Below are positions 22,666 through 35,544 of a stretch of 64,000 nucleotides of DNA, in pieces (the first letter of the stretch is position 1; each line of letters starts with the position of its first letter). The stretch is from Phoronis australis. Its lineage: Eukaryota > Phoronida > Phoronidae. The translations under genes were made by a program, and so were the position numbers. The DNA is taken from positions 431,800 through 495,799 of the forward strand of contig NMRA01000268.1 of assembly GCA_002633005.1 (NCBI GenBank), in the 5' to 3' direction. Below the pieces are notes generated by a model. That model was not told the origin of the DNA, did no database searches, and worked only from the letters and a program-made list of their open reading frames with translations.

Positions 22666-25600
22666 AAATATCGAAAGGGAACCAAGAAACACAGCAAATC
22701 TAAAAAAATAAGTCCTCTTACCGTATCTCAGCACTTCAATTTCAGTTCAGAGATAATAGTTTTCATCTTAAATCTTCTTATTCTTCACCTTATTAACCCG
22801 CCGTATCACTGTATGTTATGGCCGCCATTCTACCTCTACAATTCCTGGCAACAGGCGCATTGTAATCCCTTGTCGGCGAGTCATAACAAGCGTCGAAAGC
22901 AGTTGTGGGAAAAGTCGTGTGAGAAGTTTGTGCTGCCCTTATTTCGGTATGTGTGCCTACGTTTTGTAGGGTTTCCAAAAGACGAGGAGGGGAGGGAAGT
23001 TAAAAAAAGTTCGCTTCCCTGTCAGGTACATTTCTCATCATAACTTAGTCATCTATAATTCCTCAATCCCCAAATGGAATTCCAGATTTTGTTTGCCGAT
23101 TTCTAAGTAGACGTCTCGTCCCGTTCACTGCCACTGGTGAACTCTGAATGCCTGCACAAGTATTGTTTTTCAACTCACGTGCCAAACGTCAACTCACTTG
23201 ATACATCCCGGTAAAATACAAAGATACAGTATCAAAGTTTGACATCAGCGTAGGCCTACACAGCAATGGGTTTTATGTCAAGACTAAATTAGCAACAGAG
23301 ATGTGATGTGGTAAGCTGTTACATATTTCTTAAGACATTTTCGGGACTGGGTGAGGAACTCAAGAAGTAAAGCTTAATAATTGCCAAATGTTCAAAGAAA
23401 TAGCATAAGAATATTTATTGAAACCAAAAAAAAATGAATAACAGTTACAGAACACTCAGAATTCCACGTTATAGACATACTCTATAACCCCTTGATGAAC
23501 GGATGCTTTCCAATTAAGGTGACAACGGATGACGAAGACTTTTTGGTGCATCTGACTACGTCTGCGCTGCCTTATTTTTTAACAATTGCCTCATTATCTT
23601 CAGACGTCATTGACGCATTTTTGTGAAAATTGGAAAATTTGTTTCTATGGTAGTAGCGACAACATGTTTTCATTTCAGACAAATTCGACGTATGGACAGT
23701 TTCATTACTTTCAAGTTTTTGTCTTCCGCACTCTATCTACAAAAGGGGGTACCAGGTAATCATGACATTTGGCAGATGAGTCGCTGCCAAGACCATATAC
23801 GACTGACGTTGATTTTCGAACGACTGGGACTTCTGTGACGCCACCTGGTGGCAGATTATGCATCTGGAGCTGTATCTCTTGAAATCGTTGCGGAATCTTT
23901 GTGATGTAATCTTAGGGGCATTTTAATGGAAGTCAGCCTTGTCCGTGTAGTTAATTGATCAGAAATGATGACATACGGCATGCTCATCATGGTTTTCATC
24001 GTCCATGTAAAGCTGTTCTTCACACAATAATTGATTTTAGCCCTTGTCATTTGAACGAATGACCACGTTAGATCGGATAAATGTACTGTTTGGAAATGTA
24101 TGCAGCCTTCATCTACAGCAAAACATGTTGAGACAGTCGTCTTTTTTAATACTTTCTAATTCTCAATTCAAATAGGTGAGGCAAGCCTGGGATTGCTTTA
24201 CTTTAATTTACAAGTTATCGTTTAGTAGAAGTTTCAACAGATGTAAACATAAAATCGACCTGAGTTTTACATTGATACACAAAAAGACATGAAAAACACT
24301 TTCAAGAAAGTGATTTATAATTTTGATATGAAGAAGGGAGAGAGGGAGTACACAAAAAGTCCACTATTGTATTATTGTTAGATCCTCCATTGTTGACCAT
24401 CTATTTCTGAATTCTTTAAAAATTTTGTTTCGGAATAGTAGTACGATTGTGTTTCAACAAAGTTGATTTCGGAGGTTTACCATTGAGTTGTTACCTGTAC
24501 AAATAGCTTTTGAACTGGTTGATTTCTACATCTGTTTCCAAATAAAACCTATCTGTGTCGTTAGCCATATAGTCGTCTAAAAATAGTTTATACCTTTTCA
24601 ATTTCTAGTGAGCTTGTGATTTGCTGAAGTGGCAGCACATGATGCCGCCTCTTGTTGGTTGTTATAGTAAGATGGCGTGGAAGTCTGTTGTTTACAGATT
24701 TTGTGCGGATTTACGGATTTCTTTATATCAAATGATTTTTAGGAAACAGCTTGAGCTCAGAAGACACTTCAGTGAAGAAATATTTTTTTCAGAATAGGAG
24801 TGGAATTAAAGCATCGTTTCCCCGCAATTTGGTTATGATAATTATGTTTATATTATCATTTTCGCATTCGGCATCTCAGTCTACCGGTCGTATTTTCTTT
24901 TACGTTTTAGGTAACAACTAAAGGTTTTTGGTATAACTACCTGTTTATTATTTACAGGGCATCCAGTTGATAATTTTAGATGCTGATAGTAATTTTGGAC
25001 TCGTCTTGTCGTTAGCTGTGCCTCCATCTTAGATAATGGTGTCGTCAGTTGCACTGAATTTAGCGCCATTAAAGCCGATAAAAAATGGCTATTCCGCAGA
25101 ATTTGGTTGCAGTAAGTTTAATAAGATAGACAATAAACATGTTTGGACATTTTAAGCTGTAAAATTTTGTAATTTGAATGGTTCAGCGAAGTTGCCACTG
25201 GTATTGACATATCAATACTTTGGACCTTCGAGTGAAATTAAAAATACAAGCACTAACGATATCTGCCAAATTCAATTTGAATGTGTAGAATGGGGAAAAG
25301 CACGTAATATATCAAAATGTCTCAATTTTTTCGCATATACAATGTGTACCATAAACAGAAAGTTGCTTTTGCAAGATGTGACGGATCAACGTATCCCGTG
25401 TACAGACAAGTTGTCTTTCTTCGGATGTAGAAGCATATCCTGATCTAGCGAGTTATGTGGGATATGGCATTGGCAAGGCTTGCAAAGACGCGAGTGATGG
25501 CAGATAAAGTCATTTTCTTTGAAGAAATTTAAACTTCGAACCATGAAAAGAAACAACAGAAAGTCTACGTTGACTCAAACAAAACAACCCGTTCCTTTAC

Positions 25601-26120
25601 TAATGATACGCAAATGACTTGATAGCTATACCGTTTAGTACCCACAAACTTTCTTCAATATGAAGACTTGTTTCCTCACACTCAAGAGGGTTGGCTTGCA
25701 ACATTCAGCCACATTTCTAAAGAAAATACTTGATCACATGGTTTCTAACAATGAGCTATAAAATTTATCTCATTGGTTCTAAGACCCGAGTGGTTGCATA
25801 CTCTGTTATGAAACTTTGTGACAACTCGGGAGATGATGACAGCTTAATTCACAACAGCAAACTTTGTTCTGAAATTCAGTTTGCTGATATTAAAGTACAT
25901 ATAACTTGTAACGGAATGAAACCGTTCTGACAACTTGTGACATGTAGGCAACCTCTTGGAAGAAGAACAATTGACTGAAGGATCGGGGTAAAAAGAATCT
26001 AGCCAATAGGTGAAGCAATATTTCATGGCGCCTTAAGCCGAAGTACGAGTTCGCTTCACAAATTTAGCAGCAGAATAACGCTTGAATGCCAATTTTCCAA
26101 AATAATTTAGTTAATATAAT
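22666..26120. other. Intronic sequence, no gene recognised
   Basis: No family motif was found on either strand. The frame at 22615-23043 is basic and carries a CLRFVGFPKDEEG segment faintly like a THAP domain, but lacks the needed Cys/His spacing, so I do not call it. Confidence 0.45.
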
Positions 26121-26358
26121 AAAAAATAATTGCAGGCGGTCTCATACACGTTATACCAGACGTGCGCAGGCCTCGCATGTGGGCCCATTGCACGGATCGC
26201 CTGGAAATATTTTTATGCTTTATTAATATATGGTTAAAACCGAGCTGAGGAGCTAGAAACCTGGCTCAAGGGTTTAGCAGTGTGACCTGGTGGTTCTTGA
26301 ACCCACGACCTCGAGTAAAGACAGCGGGCACTTATCAACCAGGCCACACTGCCTCCTC
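26121..26358 (-). repeat. tRNA-derived SINE, copy 2
   Basis: Matches copy 1 (3811-4046) in the same orientation over its whole length. Its B box is damaged (GGTTCAAGAACC where copy 1 has GGGTTCGAGTCC), so it is likely silent. It lies 80 bp left of family 2 copy 2. Confidence 0.85.
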
Positions 26359-26436
26359 AAATAAATTAGTTCATGTTGTATAGTAATTTGTGTCCCATGC
26401 ATGCAGTTGTGTCCTCTATACAAATGTTACTGCCTC

Positions 26437-26585
26437 CCGTTCAGTAACGCTAGGCCGGACTGACCTCGTTAAAAAGCAAGACTTTGTGAGATTTCGTGAG
26501 ATATTGCCATGTATTTTAAAACAGAACATGTGATTTTGACCAGATTTTAGCTAGGTTTCCGCCTAGGTCCTAGTGCTGCTGAACG
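26437..26585 (+). repeat. Palindrome-ended element family 2, copy 2
   Basis: Same layout as 16903-17051: CCGTTCAGTAACGCTAGG at the left, CTCGTTAAAAAGCAAGAC and GTGAGATATTGCC inside, and CTAGGTCCTAG...CTGAACG at the right. Confidence 0.7.
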
Positions 26586-28020
26586 CACAGCTGGTTTATT
26601 ACCCAATATACACCTGTCTGTCTGTTCTGTTCCTTATCATGTGTATGTTCAATAAAGACTCTGAACTCGAGTTCTCAACTTGATCCCAAATCTACAGTTT
26701 ACTCAAAGAAGAGTGTAATAGTTTTTAATGTCACTAATTTTGAGTGTCCGATTTTATTTGGCCACTTTTTACTCACATCGGCACAAAGCTGCAACGTTTG
26801 CACCAAGGCTAGGGTTATGCGTGCTTTCTTTCAAACCAGTTTCAGGTTTCATTTCTCAAAGCCAAGAATGTCCAAACTGGGCCCAGATTCATTAGATTTG
26901 CCGTGTCCAAATAGTGCATAATGGATTTTCCAGTTGGTTTTAAAAGCGCCGAACTTCAAGATGGAGCAACCCACGTCCTTTGCCAAAAACCACTCTCTAC
27001 GTAATGTATCGGCAAAACTAACGCGAATACCAGTCTAGAATTACTTTTAACGCTTGAACATATCTATTAGCTGTCCTGACGATATAAGTGTTATACCAAT
27101 GGACCTGTATTCACCGCAGATACTACGCGAAAAATTACAACTGACGGAAAAAATTAGTAATTTTTTACGAATTTATAGTTTTAAGTGATTTTGAAGGTTC
27201 GTCAACGTTTACAAACGTTGAAGACCGTTCAAAACCACAGTTTATACATGATTACCATAAACAAACAGCACGGAAAAGACACCTCAATTGTGTTTCTGAA
27301 CCAATCTGCTCATGTTTTGTAAGTAACCCGATTTTGGTGATTTCCACACCCTTGTGTGCATAATGACGTCACAACGGACGCCCAATGCGAAATAAAGTTG
27401 TTCCCCTACATGGTCTCAGGATGAAAAGACTGAAGTTACAGCCCATGGTCTCAAATGTTGAACGATTTTGGACGCCACCTTCAGTGTTGGCATAGATTAT
27501 AGACAACAAATTTGCAACTCCGGCATATTCTTACCAGACTGATGTTCTTCTCCAACGTCCATCGTAAAAAATCGACGTTGCAAGTGATGGAAACTTGTCT
27601 ACGCTGTTTCTTACCTTTAACCCGTTTTTTAATAAAGGGGTGTACTGTTTTTGTCTCATGTTGATAGTGCATAATCTATGGTTTTACAATGTATTAATCG
27701 TGTTAAATGCATATATATGAACTGGTCTCATTGAGGTGCACAGCAAATAAATTAACTATAACCAATTAAAGTTTTGAAAATATAAAGAGCAGTAACAGAC
27801 TCCCTAAAAATCAGGCTTGTTTTAGAAAGGTTTGCGCCATTGGTGATCCGATTGGTTCAATCGCTTGCGGCGGGAAAATGATAGACCCACTCATTGTGCG
27901 CGTGTACACTGTATCAATGCTTTGTATCTTATTCTTATTTGTCTAATCTGTTGATACAGTAAATTTCCTTATTTATGCCCATCCTGATTTAACCCCGACT
28001 TGAGCTCCTTGGGTTCTACC
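26586..28020. other. Intronic sequence, no gene recognised
   Basis: Short frames only; no repeat shared with the rest of the window was seen. Confidence 0.4.
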
Positions 28021-28400
28021 ATATTGGGGCTGTCCAGGGACTCACCCAGTCTTCAAAATGGGGGGCTCGAATTCCTGACGTTATGGACCTGTTGTTAACA
28101 AGAGAGCGGGCAGACATTTTTGCCCACTTCGCCAAATGGGGGGGGCTCGTTTGAGCCCTCCGAGCTCCCCCTGGGTGCGCGCATGAAGTACCACCTTATT
28201 GTCATATTTACGAACAATGGAAGTAACAGAAATGAAGCACAGTTATCAAAAGCTTTAACTGAGTGGTCATTTGGTGTTGCGTATGGTGTCCGGCATTACA
28301 AAAAATAAATACCACATGCGCGCACCCAGCCTAAAAATGAGGGGGCTCGAATTTTTGAAAATGTGGACCTACGAATTGTGCATTCGCCGAATTTTGGTAG
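28021..28400. repeat. Decayed inverted-repeat element
   Basis: CCCCCTGGGTGCGCGCATG (about 28167) is mirrored by CATGCGCGCACCCAG (about 28313), each preceded or followed by TACCAC and a G-run with GGGGCTCG. A third GGGGGGCTCGAATT lies near 28061. This is the layout of a nested or rearranged DNA-transposon fragment with no coding capacity. Confidence 0.45.
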
Positions 28401-29245
28401 TTCCGGTGTTCTTAGTGCACTTTTGTCACGTTTTCTTCTTTTTTTCTGAGTTTCTGCATGTTTCTTCACATATCTCCCAAAACAAAATAAAAATATGCAA
28501 ACAAAGGNCTGGCCAAATGTGCGCATTATGCTGAGACCGTCTGATCAGGGCCACCGAAGAGTAATTTGGTTAATTCGCTCACTAGACTATGGCTGAAGGT
28601 CCTCGTAAGGACATGAGTTCACCAGTCACTACCATTGGAAGAAATTTAGCGGACATTTTTCGTCAAAAAGTTTACCAGATAGTTTTCATCAAAACGGAGA
28701 AAAGAAAAATGGATTTGTGAAGACAGGATTAAGTAGTAGGCCTACCAGAGCCTCTTAAAAAACACCCATCTTCGTAGTGACTTGAACAAATGTACAAGTT
28801 TTTTTGGAAGAACAACTTCCATTCACGTCGACGCGAGAACATAACTTTTTCTCCCAACCGGCCACACAGCAGCCGACCATGATTAGCAGACGACGTACTT
28901 GCCGGAAATTACACCAGATAATTTAGCCAGGTGTCGCCAGTGTATAATGACGTAAGGGCTTGTGCGCAAGCTCACAGATTTCGTCCATTGAAAGTATACG
29001 GAGTTGGCGGTCCATGTACTATAGTCTATGGTTTTGGCAATTTTACATAGACAAGAAGAATTGGTGTTTTGTTTGGGTGTATACAGACTCCATTGTCATG
29101 TATACTTCTTTGAAATCCAAGGGTCACCAGATTCGTAATTTGACAAATTTCTTATCTTTTGATCACATGACTCTCTATTAGCTGACTTTTGAAGCGCAGG
29201 TTTTGTAAATTAAAGATACTTGATTTGAATACATTCCATTGTTAG
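28401..29245. other. End of the gene A intron, no gene recognised
   Basis: Holds the branch and polypyrimidine region leading to the acceptor at 29245. An N lies at 28508. Nothing else is recognised. Confidence 0.45.
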
Positions 29246-31508
29246 GTGTGATGACGGTGAACGTATCTCCATATCATCTTTCTGTGACTTCATCAAAGAC
29301 TGCAAAGACGGAAGTGACGAAAGCAACTGCACGTTCCCATCCTGCTCCGCAGATGAATTTACGTGTGAATCTGGCCAATGCATCCCGCAAAGCCGATCCT
29401 GTGATTTCAAGAGTGATTGTTTCGATGGATCTGACGAAACCGAAGGTAATTGTCGATGGATAAAAAACTGTGAACAATTGAAGGGGTTCCGCTGTTTTTC
29501 CGGAGACTGTATTGCCCGTAACTTAAGACACAATTTAAGGAACGATTGTCCTGGGCAGGTCCAAGAAGATGAGCTATTCTCGAAAATAGACTATGCACGA
29601 GGGTGGTACATTCCAGTACTTACTTGGCGTGGTGCTCCGATAGCTGAAACCAATTTGCGACCTTTCTGCTTATCTACCCACAACCATGTGCGTTGCAAGA
29701 CGAATAACCCATCGTGCTTTGATAGAGGACAAACCTGCATATACGACGGGGCTTTGGGATGTGGAGACAAAAGCCATCTTAAAAACTGTGAACAATTTCA
29801 GTGCATGGGATTTTTCAAGTGTCCGTCAGGTTATTGCATCCCAAAACACAGGGTGTGTGATGGTACGTGGGATTGTACTGGGGGGAGTGATGAAAGTGCA
29901 TGTTCGAGTTATAGCTGTCTAGGTGACTTTATGTGTCGAGGTGAATCCAGATGTCTGAAGCAGTCTCAGGTTTGCGATGGTGTTGTTGATTGTAAGCAGT
30001 CGAAAGACGATGAAATGTTTTGCGACTTAAAAACTCCATGTCCAAGTGGTTGCAAATGTTGGGGTTATATTCTAATCTGTGAAAATTCCTCTCTCACGGA
30101 AGTTCCAAGTGGTTTCAAAAACATGAGAGCGGTCTTACTTTCGGGAAACGAGCTGTCAATCAACAGCTCTACATTCAATAATTACTCATTTTTAGGGAGG
30201 TTGGACTTATCAAATAATCAGATTTCAGTACTTCCGTCATACACATTCCGTAATTTGCTAAATTTATTCGAATTGATACTGAGAGGAAATTTGTTGACTT
30301 CACTGAATTCAAATACTTTCGAAAGCCTGTCACTGAAATTATTAGATCTACAAATGAATAACCTTAAAACAATTGCAATTGACGCCTTCAATGGTCTGAG
30401 AAGAGTTGATGTTCTGAGTTTACAACACAACAACGAGTTTCTTTTCATTCATAAAGATACCTTACAAAAGCTGAAGCTGTCCACATTGCTGACAGACAAT
30501 TTTAGATTCTGTTGTCCAGTTAATAGCTCTGTTACCTGCAAACCAGAAAAGAACCCGTTTTCTTCTTGTTCTGACATGATTGCAAACAATTTCCTTCGAG
30601 TCTCGTTGTGGGTTCTTGGAATTATCGCTTTTATCGGCAATTTATTTGTTTTCATTTGGAGATTAAAAACTGACAGAGACAGAGCAAATTCTATCTTTCT
30701 CATAAATCTTGCGCTTTCCGACTTTTTAATGAGTATTTACATGCTTTTAATTGCTTTTGTGGATGCATATTTTATGTTAATGGGTGAGTACTACTTGAGA
30801 GACCCCTCATGGCGAAACAGCACGCTATGTCGGATTGCTGGAGTCACATCTTTCATAGCCTCAGAAATGTCTGTTTACATACTAACCATCATAACCATCG
30901 ATCGTGTCATCGCGATGGTGTTCGTTTTCAAGATTCCACCTGTCACCAAGCGCATTGGCGTCATCTTGATGGTGATTGGTTGGTTCACGTGGCTAGCGAT
31001 AGCGACGCTTCCCTTTTACGCTCTGGGGAACGGAGACACTAGAGGCAACATGAGCTTCTATGGTGGGACCTCGGTTTGCTTACCCTTTACTCTTTCAACT
31101 GATTTCAATTTGATATCTGTTTCTATTTTCATCATTTTCAACTTTGTAGCTTTTCTTGTAATATTATTGGGCTATTTATTATTGTATATTCACGTTCGGA
31201 GTAGCGCCAAGAAGACTGGGAGAGCGTCAGTTCACCAAGATATCGAACTCGCTAAGAAGCTAAGCCTCATAATCTTTTCTGACTTCTGCTGCTGGTTACC
31301 TATAATGGTTGCTGGTTTATTAAGTATTACTGGCCATCAGATATCTCCAGAGTTCTCAGCCTGGGTGGCGGTGTTCATTATGCCTTTAAACTCCGCACTG
31401 AATCCCTACATTTACACTTTATCGACTTTTAAATGTGGTCGTGCAAAACGAGGTAACCAGGCTTCCGCTACACGTTTGACAGAATTTACTCACAAAACAG
31501 GTTCATGA
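29246..31508 (+). CDS. Gene A exon 2: LDLa-LRR-7TM part of the GPCR
   Basis: The acceptor CATTGTTAG|G precedes 29246, and the exon runs in frame to TGA at 31506-31508, completing a predicted 1893-aa receptor. Modules: a four-Cys LDLa (1141-1168); a six-Cys LDLa (1173-1209); a partial LDLa-like segment (from 1215); LDLa modules at 1326-1359 and 1364-1399 with CDG..DC and acidic calcium-ligand positions; an LRR N-cap (from 1405); about five LRRs; and an LGR-like hinge with CC and SSCSDMIAN. The 7TM domain starts at about 1590. It has GN in TM1, LSDF in TM2, IDRV (D1692, R1693) after TM3, CWLP in TM6 and NPYIY (from 1859) in TM7, then a short tail. This layout matches GRL101 of Lymnaea and the LDLa-bearing relaxin-receptor LGRs. 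Signalling through a heterotrimeric G protein at the plasma membrane is inferred from the family. A retained first methionine at 29478 is internal, not the start. Confidence 0.92.
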
Positions 31509-32560
31509 GCTTTAAAAATGCACACTGTTTCCATTTCATTTTTGTTTAAATATATTATAATACAAAACGTCAATGCAAACCAGATTGGTCAACCCTTATT
31601 TTTGGATGGTGGCCTTTGAACACGGAAAATCCTTTATTTCCAGCAGAAACTTCAGCTATTTGATGTTCAACGAACCAACAGCGACCAGCAAATATATCTG
31701 CTAAGACTGAATGAGCAGCAAAGCGCTTACATATTTACCTATATTTCTTGGCGAAATGGATTTTCCCTACTCTGCTGCTTTGTTGACTGTGTTGTTTTTC
31801 TGTGCTTGCACGTAGGGTATAGCTCGTATTTTACATCTGATCGACATAGCATGTACACACCATATGTATCTCGTGAAAGTCTCGGACGCAAGTTGAGGTT
31901 GGGACGGTCTTTTAATTCTCATTTGCCAAGCTCTATCTCCGCTGTCTTTTAGGTAGTTTCAATGATGACCTATCTCGATCTATATATTTTAACATTATCA
32001 TAATCACAGTAGAAGCTTTTTCAGATTAGTCCGTTTAAAATAAACTATAACCAAAAATAAGCACAAAAGAGAATACTGACTCGTTTTTTATTATTGCTAC
32101 TAATCTTGGTCATCGCCTACCACTCTGTACTTATTAAAAGTACTGGCACGAATGCAGTTAACAAGAACGTTCATTACCGGGAACACTTTTAGCTGTCTTG
32201 ACCTTAGACTGGATAACAAATCGCGACTCTTCATCATTTAAATGAACCCTTTTCTTTTTCATCATTCAAGTCCAAGGAATGAGTGTCATTGATCAAAAGG
32301 TACGACAAAAATAGAAATAACGGGCGCGTAGATTTTTGTTTTTTTGTTGTCAAACATATCAAAGCAAAGTTAAGTGTCATTTTACTGTGGCGGCCATATT
32401 ACTAGTGCGCTACCTCTAAATAATTCAAAGTGAAACCTAGAAGTTCACTAGTGTTAAATTCTGCTCATTTTGATAATTAACGTAGAAAACAAATCTGAAA
32501 ATAAACAAGGCAATCCAGATCCTCTCAAGGATACTATTGTTTATGAAATGTAGAATATAT
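31509..32560. other. 3' flank of gene A
   Basis: AT-rich. A candidate polyadenylation signal AATAAA lies at 32039-32044, about 530 bp after the stop. No other feature is supported. Confidence 0.35.
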
Positions 32561-32763
32561 AGATTGAACACGATACGTAAAAACATTTCTGATACTATAG
32601 TTAATCATTTCAATTCCAAAAACCATAATCTTCAAGATCTTTCTGTGCAAATAATAGAAAACTCCAATACCCCAGTACCACTCATAGACTCAAAAGAGAG
32701 CAATTTTGGATAGACAAGCTCAATACACTAGAACCTCATGGATTAAACATAAAAACTTCTTAA
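32561..32763 (+). pseudogene. Penelope-type GIY-YIG endonuclease C-terminal fragment
   Basis: The first part reads VNHFNSKNHNLQDLSVQIIE. After a frameshift of the decayed copy near 32685, KREQFWIDKLNTLEPHGLN follows, then a stop. The H-F-N, R/K-R-E-x-x-W-I and L-x-T-L-x-P-x-G-L-N pattern is that of the distal part of the GIY-YIG endonuclease at the end of Penelope-like retroelements. The RT part is absent. Confidence 0.7.
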
Positions 32764-35334
32764 ATTATATCATTAAATTTCTTCCGCAACAATGTGTCAT
32801 ATTCATTACGCTACATCTTAAATGTCAATTGTCATATAGTGCTTGATTTTACTTTATTTCTGTTTCTGTTGACGAAGGATGTTATTATATCCGAAAATTT
32901 CAGTCGATCCATTCTTCTTGTTTGATTTACCTATATATGTTCATTTTGAAAAACGTTAAGTTTTCGTTCATGAAGTTTAAAACTAGAATGACCTGGGAAG
33001 TGCATCTTTAGCATTTACATTTTGTAAATGGCTAAGACCTTAATTTGATTGGTTGATTTCGTTTAAATCACCAACTGGTTCAACAAAACCCTCTCTAGCA
33101 CTCTGTTTCAGGAGACCTGACAAATTTCGTAATGGCAGACAGCACGCCAAATGGAGTTTCTAAAAATGAAGACATTCAACGATGCCATGCTTTTTGCCTT
33201 GGTATGTCCACTGAAAAAATACAGAAACCAAAAATGACCATCTTGAGCGTTGCCTGAAAGTCTCGGGTGTGTTTTATGATTTGACCTCGAGAGACAGGTC
33301 GTTTCGGTCGAGTCTTTCCATCAATTTTAAATAGCTGGTGGTTTTATTGTCATCATGGAGTTTCATAGACGAGTAAACTGACTCGATCAAAACAATTTAC
33401 TGATGAATTGTCATTTGTAATTACTGACAGGGATAATGACTCTGGCTATTTAGGATGATGGTGGTGTACCACGTGTATCAAAGTAATAATGACACTATGT
33501 GCATTGGCACACAAGTCTATATTTTAAATATAAAACCAAGAAAATCGGTTAATCATTGAACTAATGAAGCAATTTAATCAGAAGTGACCTCTCAAAAATC
33601 ACGTAACATACTGTTATGTTGTTCACACTGCCGGGTTGAGGTGGTTGTTTTGGCCAAAGGTCAGGTCACGCCTCAAAGCCGTCAAGCATCACTGACAATG
33701 AATCAGCTGGTCAGAATCAACGGACATATGTTGGACATTGCTGTATTCAGATGTAGGCTATCTAATTACAAACTGAGACAACTTTGGAATGAAGAAATCA
33801 ACAAGCATATCAACCTATCGAAACATTCCCCGAATCGCCTCCTTTCATCCTTTTGATAATTTAATGTTTAAATGGGTGTCCATTTGGAGATTACAATTTT
33901 CAAACACAATGTGAGTAAAAACTCCTATACTTTGGCTGTAATGCCAGCAAAAAATCAAATATGAAAGCAAACATATCTTCTCTTTCAGAGTTATCCTTAT
34001 TTAAATTCTGCCTCATAATTTTGAGAACATGTTTAATAGCGGAGTTGCAACGCCACCATATTGCAAATGGGTCAGAATGTTGCATTGTGGTTAAGCCGGT
34101 AAACAAGTACGTCGGCAAGCGTGGGGGCGAACCGGCCACAGGGAGGTTATACGTGTTGTGTGCCTGGCATGCTATAATACCAGTTAGCGAGATAAAAAAT
34201 TTAGTTACTATCTGTTTCCCAAGGATCAAGAACTGCGTTAAACATGGTCAGAGACATCGGCAGAGCTGTTAGCAAAGGCCGACTTCGTGAATTCTTTCCG
34301 ACTTCGTAGCATAAAGTATGCAGCGCACATTTTGAGGGCGGCATGAAAACGTATCTTGGGAACTGCCCAACAATATCTCCCTTCAAAGAAACAGTAACAA
34401 ATACTCCACGGCGGTTGATAGTGAAAAAACCTTGTTTTCGCTTGACAAGAACCAAGCCAACATGAGCAATTTTGATTATAACGGCTCTGCACAATCACCT
34501 GTTCTGGGCCAACTCACTTAACGTGCGCACACTATATGCATTAACTCGCTAAGATAAAGCGTGCAGAATATGATTATTTACTTCTACAAAATTGTGGTGC
34601 ATTGCTATCAAAATTCGTTGTCAAATTACGATCATTTTTCATAAAATTGTGTTGAATTCCCAGGGCTAAATCTTGCCGACAAATGCGTAGCTGCCGGTCT
34701 CGCAATCGTTGATAGGGCTTGAATTCTTGAATAAGAATACAGCTCCGACTCAACAAATTACCTGAAATCCTCCTCAAGTTTTCCAAATAGCGTCTCTAAG
34801 ATTTTTAAGTTCTTGTGGAGTCTAGATTAACTGCAGATTAAGTCCAATTCTGCGCTAGATTGTAGCCCGCAACACTAGAAAAATCTTTGGAGGAACACAC
34901 ATGTTGTTGTCACGTGACGTTTGTTTTGAAGTTTGTATGCGTGTGTGTGAGAGTAACCGTGCGTGTGCTTGTCATCAGAGTTCATTTGCCAGAGTAAATG
35001 CGATGTAATGATCTAGGTGTGCATTGTATCCAAAGAAATTAATTCAAGCAGTCAAGCAGAGCGTGTTTTAATATTTATCGTAATCTATTTTGCCCGGGGT
35101 ACGCCACGAGCTATGTTGCAGAGTAAAACAAGAGGAGGATTGCGAATATTGTCATTTATTATGACGTAATAGATAAAACTAACTAAGACTCTGCAAGATG
35201 GGCATGCAAAAAACGCCCACCGGCGTGTACAATGAATAGCCCTGCAAGAGGGAACAAAACAAGAAAACTGCCTGAAGGGCTTAAAGGAAAAGTACAGAAC
35301 ATGAAAACAAAACTTGAAAGAAAAAAAAAANGGG
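32764..35334. other. Intergenic, no gene recognised; one candidate short exon at 33112
   Basis: A TCTGTTTCAG acceptor-like site ends at 33111. It is followed by an ATG at 33132, an open stretch of 41 codons, and a GTATGT donor-like site near 33203. No downstream exons could be recognised, so this is not called as a gene. Frames at 33900-34500 on the minus strand show no family motif. Confidence 0.35.
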
Positions 35335-35544
35335 CTACGTGTTGCCTACTAGATGGCTCCGCGTTGGTTTGAATGCGCTAAATCTCCCCTTACTCCCAGC
35401 TCTCCTAATGTTGTTTATCCATTTTTCACAAAGTTCTTGGTTTGCAGGGAACACATAAAAACTCAGATTTTTATCTCTCTTGTTGTTTTTGAAGCAGCCA
35501 GGAACACAACAAGTGTATCCGCCGTAAGTTTTCTTCGCGCTCAT
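35335..35544 (-). pseudogene. Second THAP-domain fragment
   Basis: From a methionine codon at 35544 the frame gives YTCCVPGC, a FYVFP segment, W-I-N-N-I-R-R and FKPTRSHLVG. This is the THAP C2CH domain up to the place of its third ligand. There the cysteine is replaced by glycine and a stop comes three codons later. An A-run and an N at 35331 follow directly, so the end may be affected by assembly quality. Confidence 0.6.

Noticed and set aside
22615-23043. 142-codon frame with a THAP-like FPKDEEG segment
   Set aside because: The Cys and His ligands of a THAP domain are not at the required spacing, and the first half overlaps the TCGAGTA cluster.
29478-31508. Stand-alone GPCR gene starting at the ATG at 29478
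   Set aside because: The frame is open upstream to an acceptor at 29245 and continues the LDLa array; joining to 11487 keeps frame and matches gene B.
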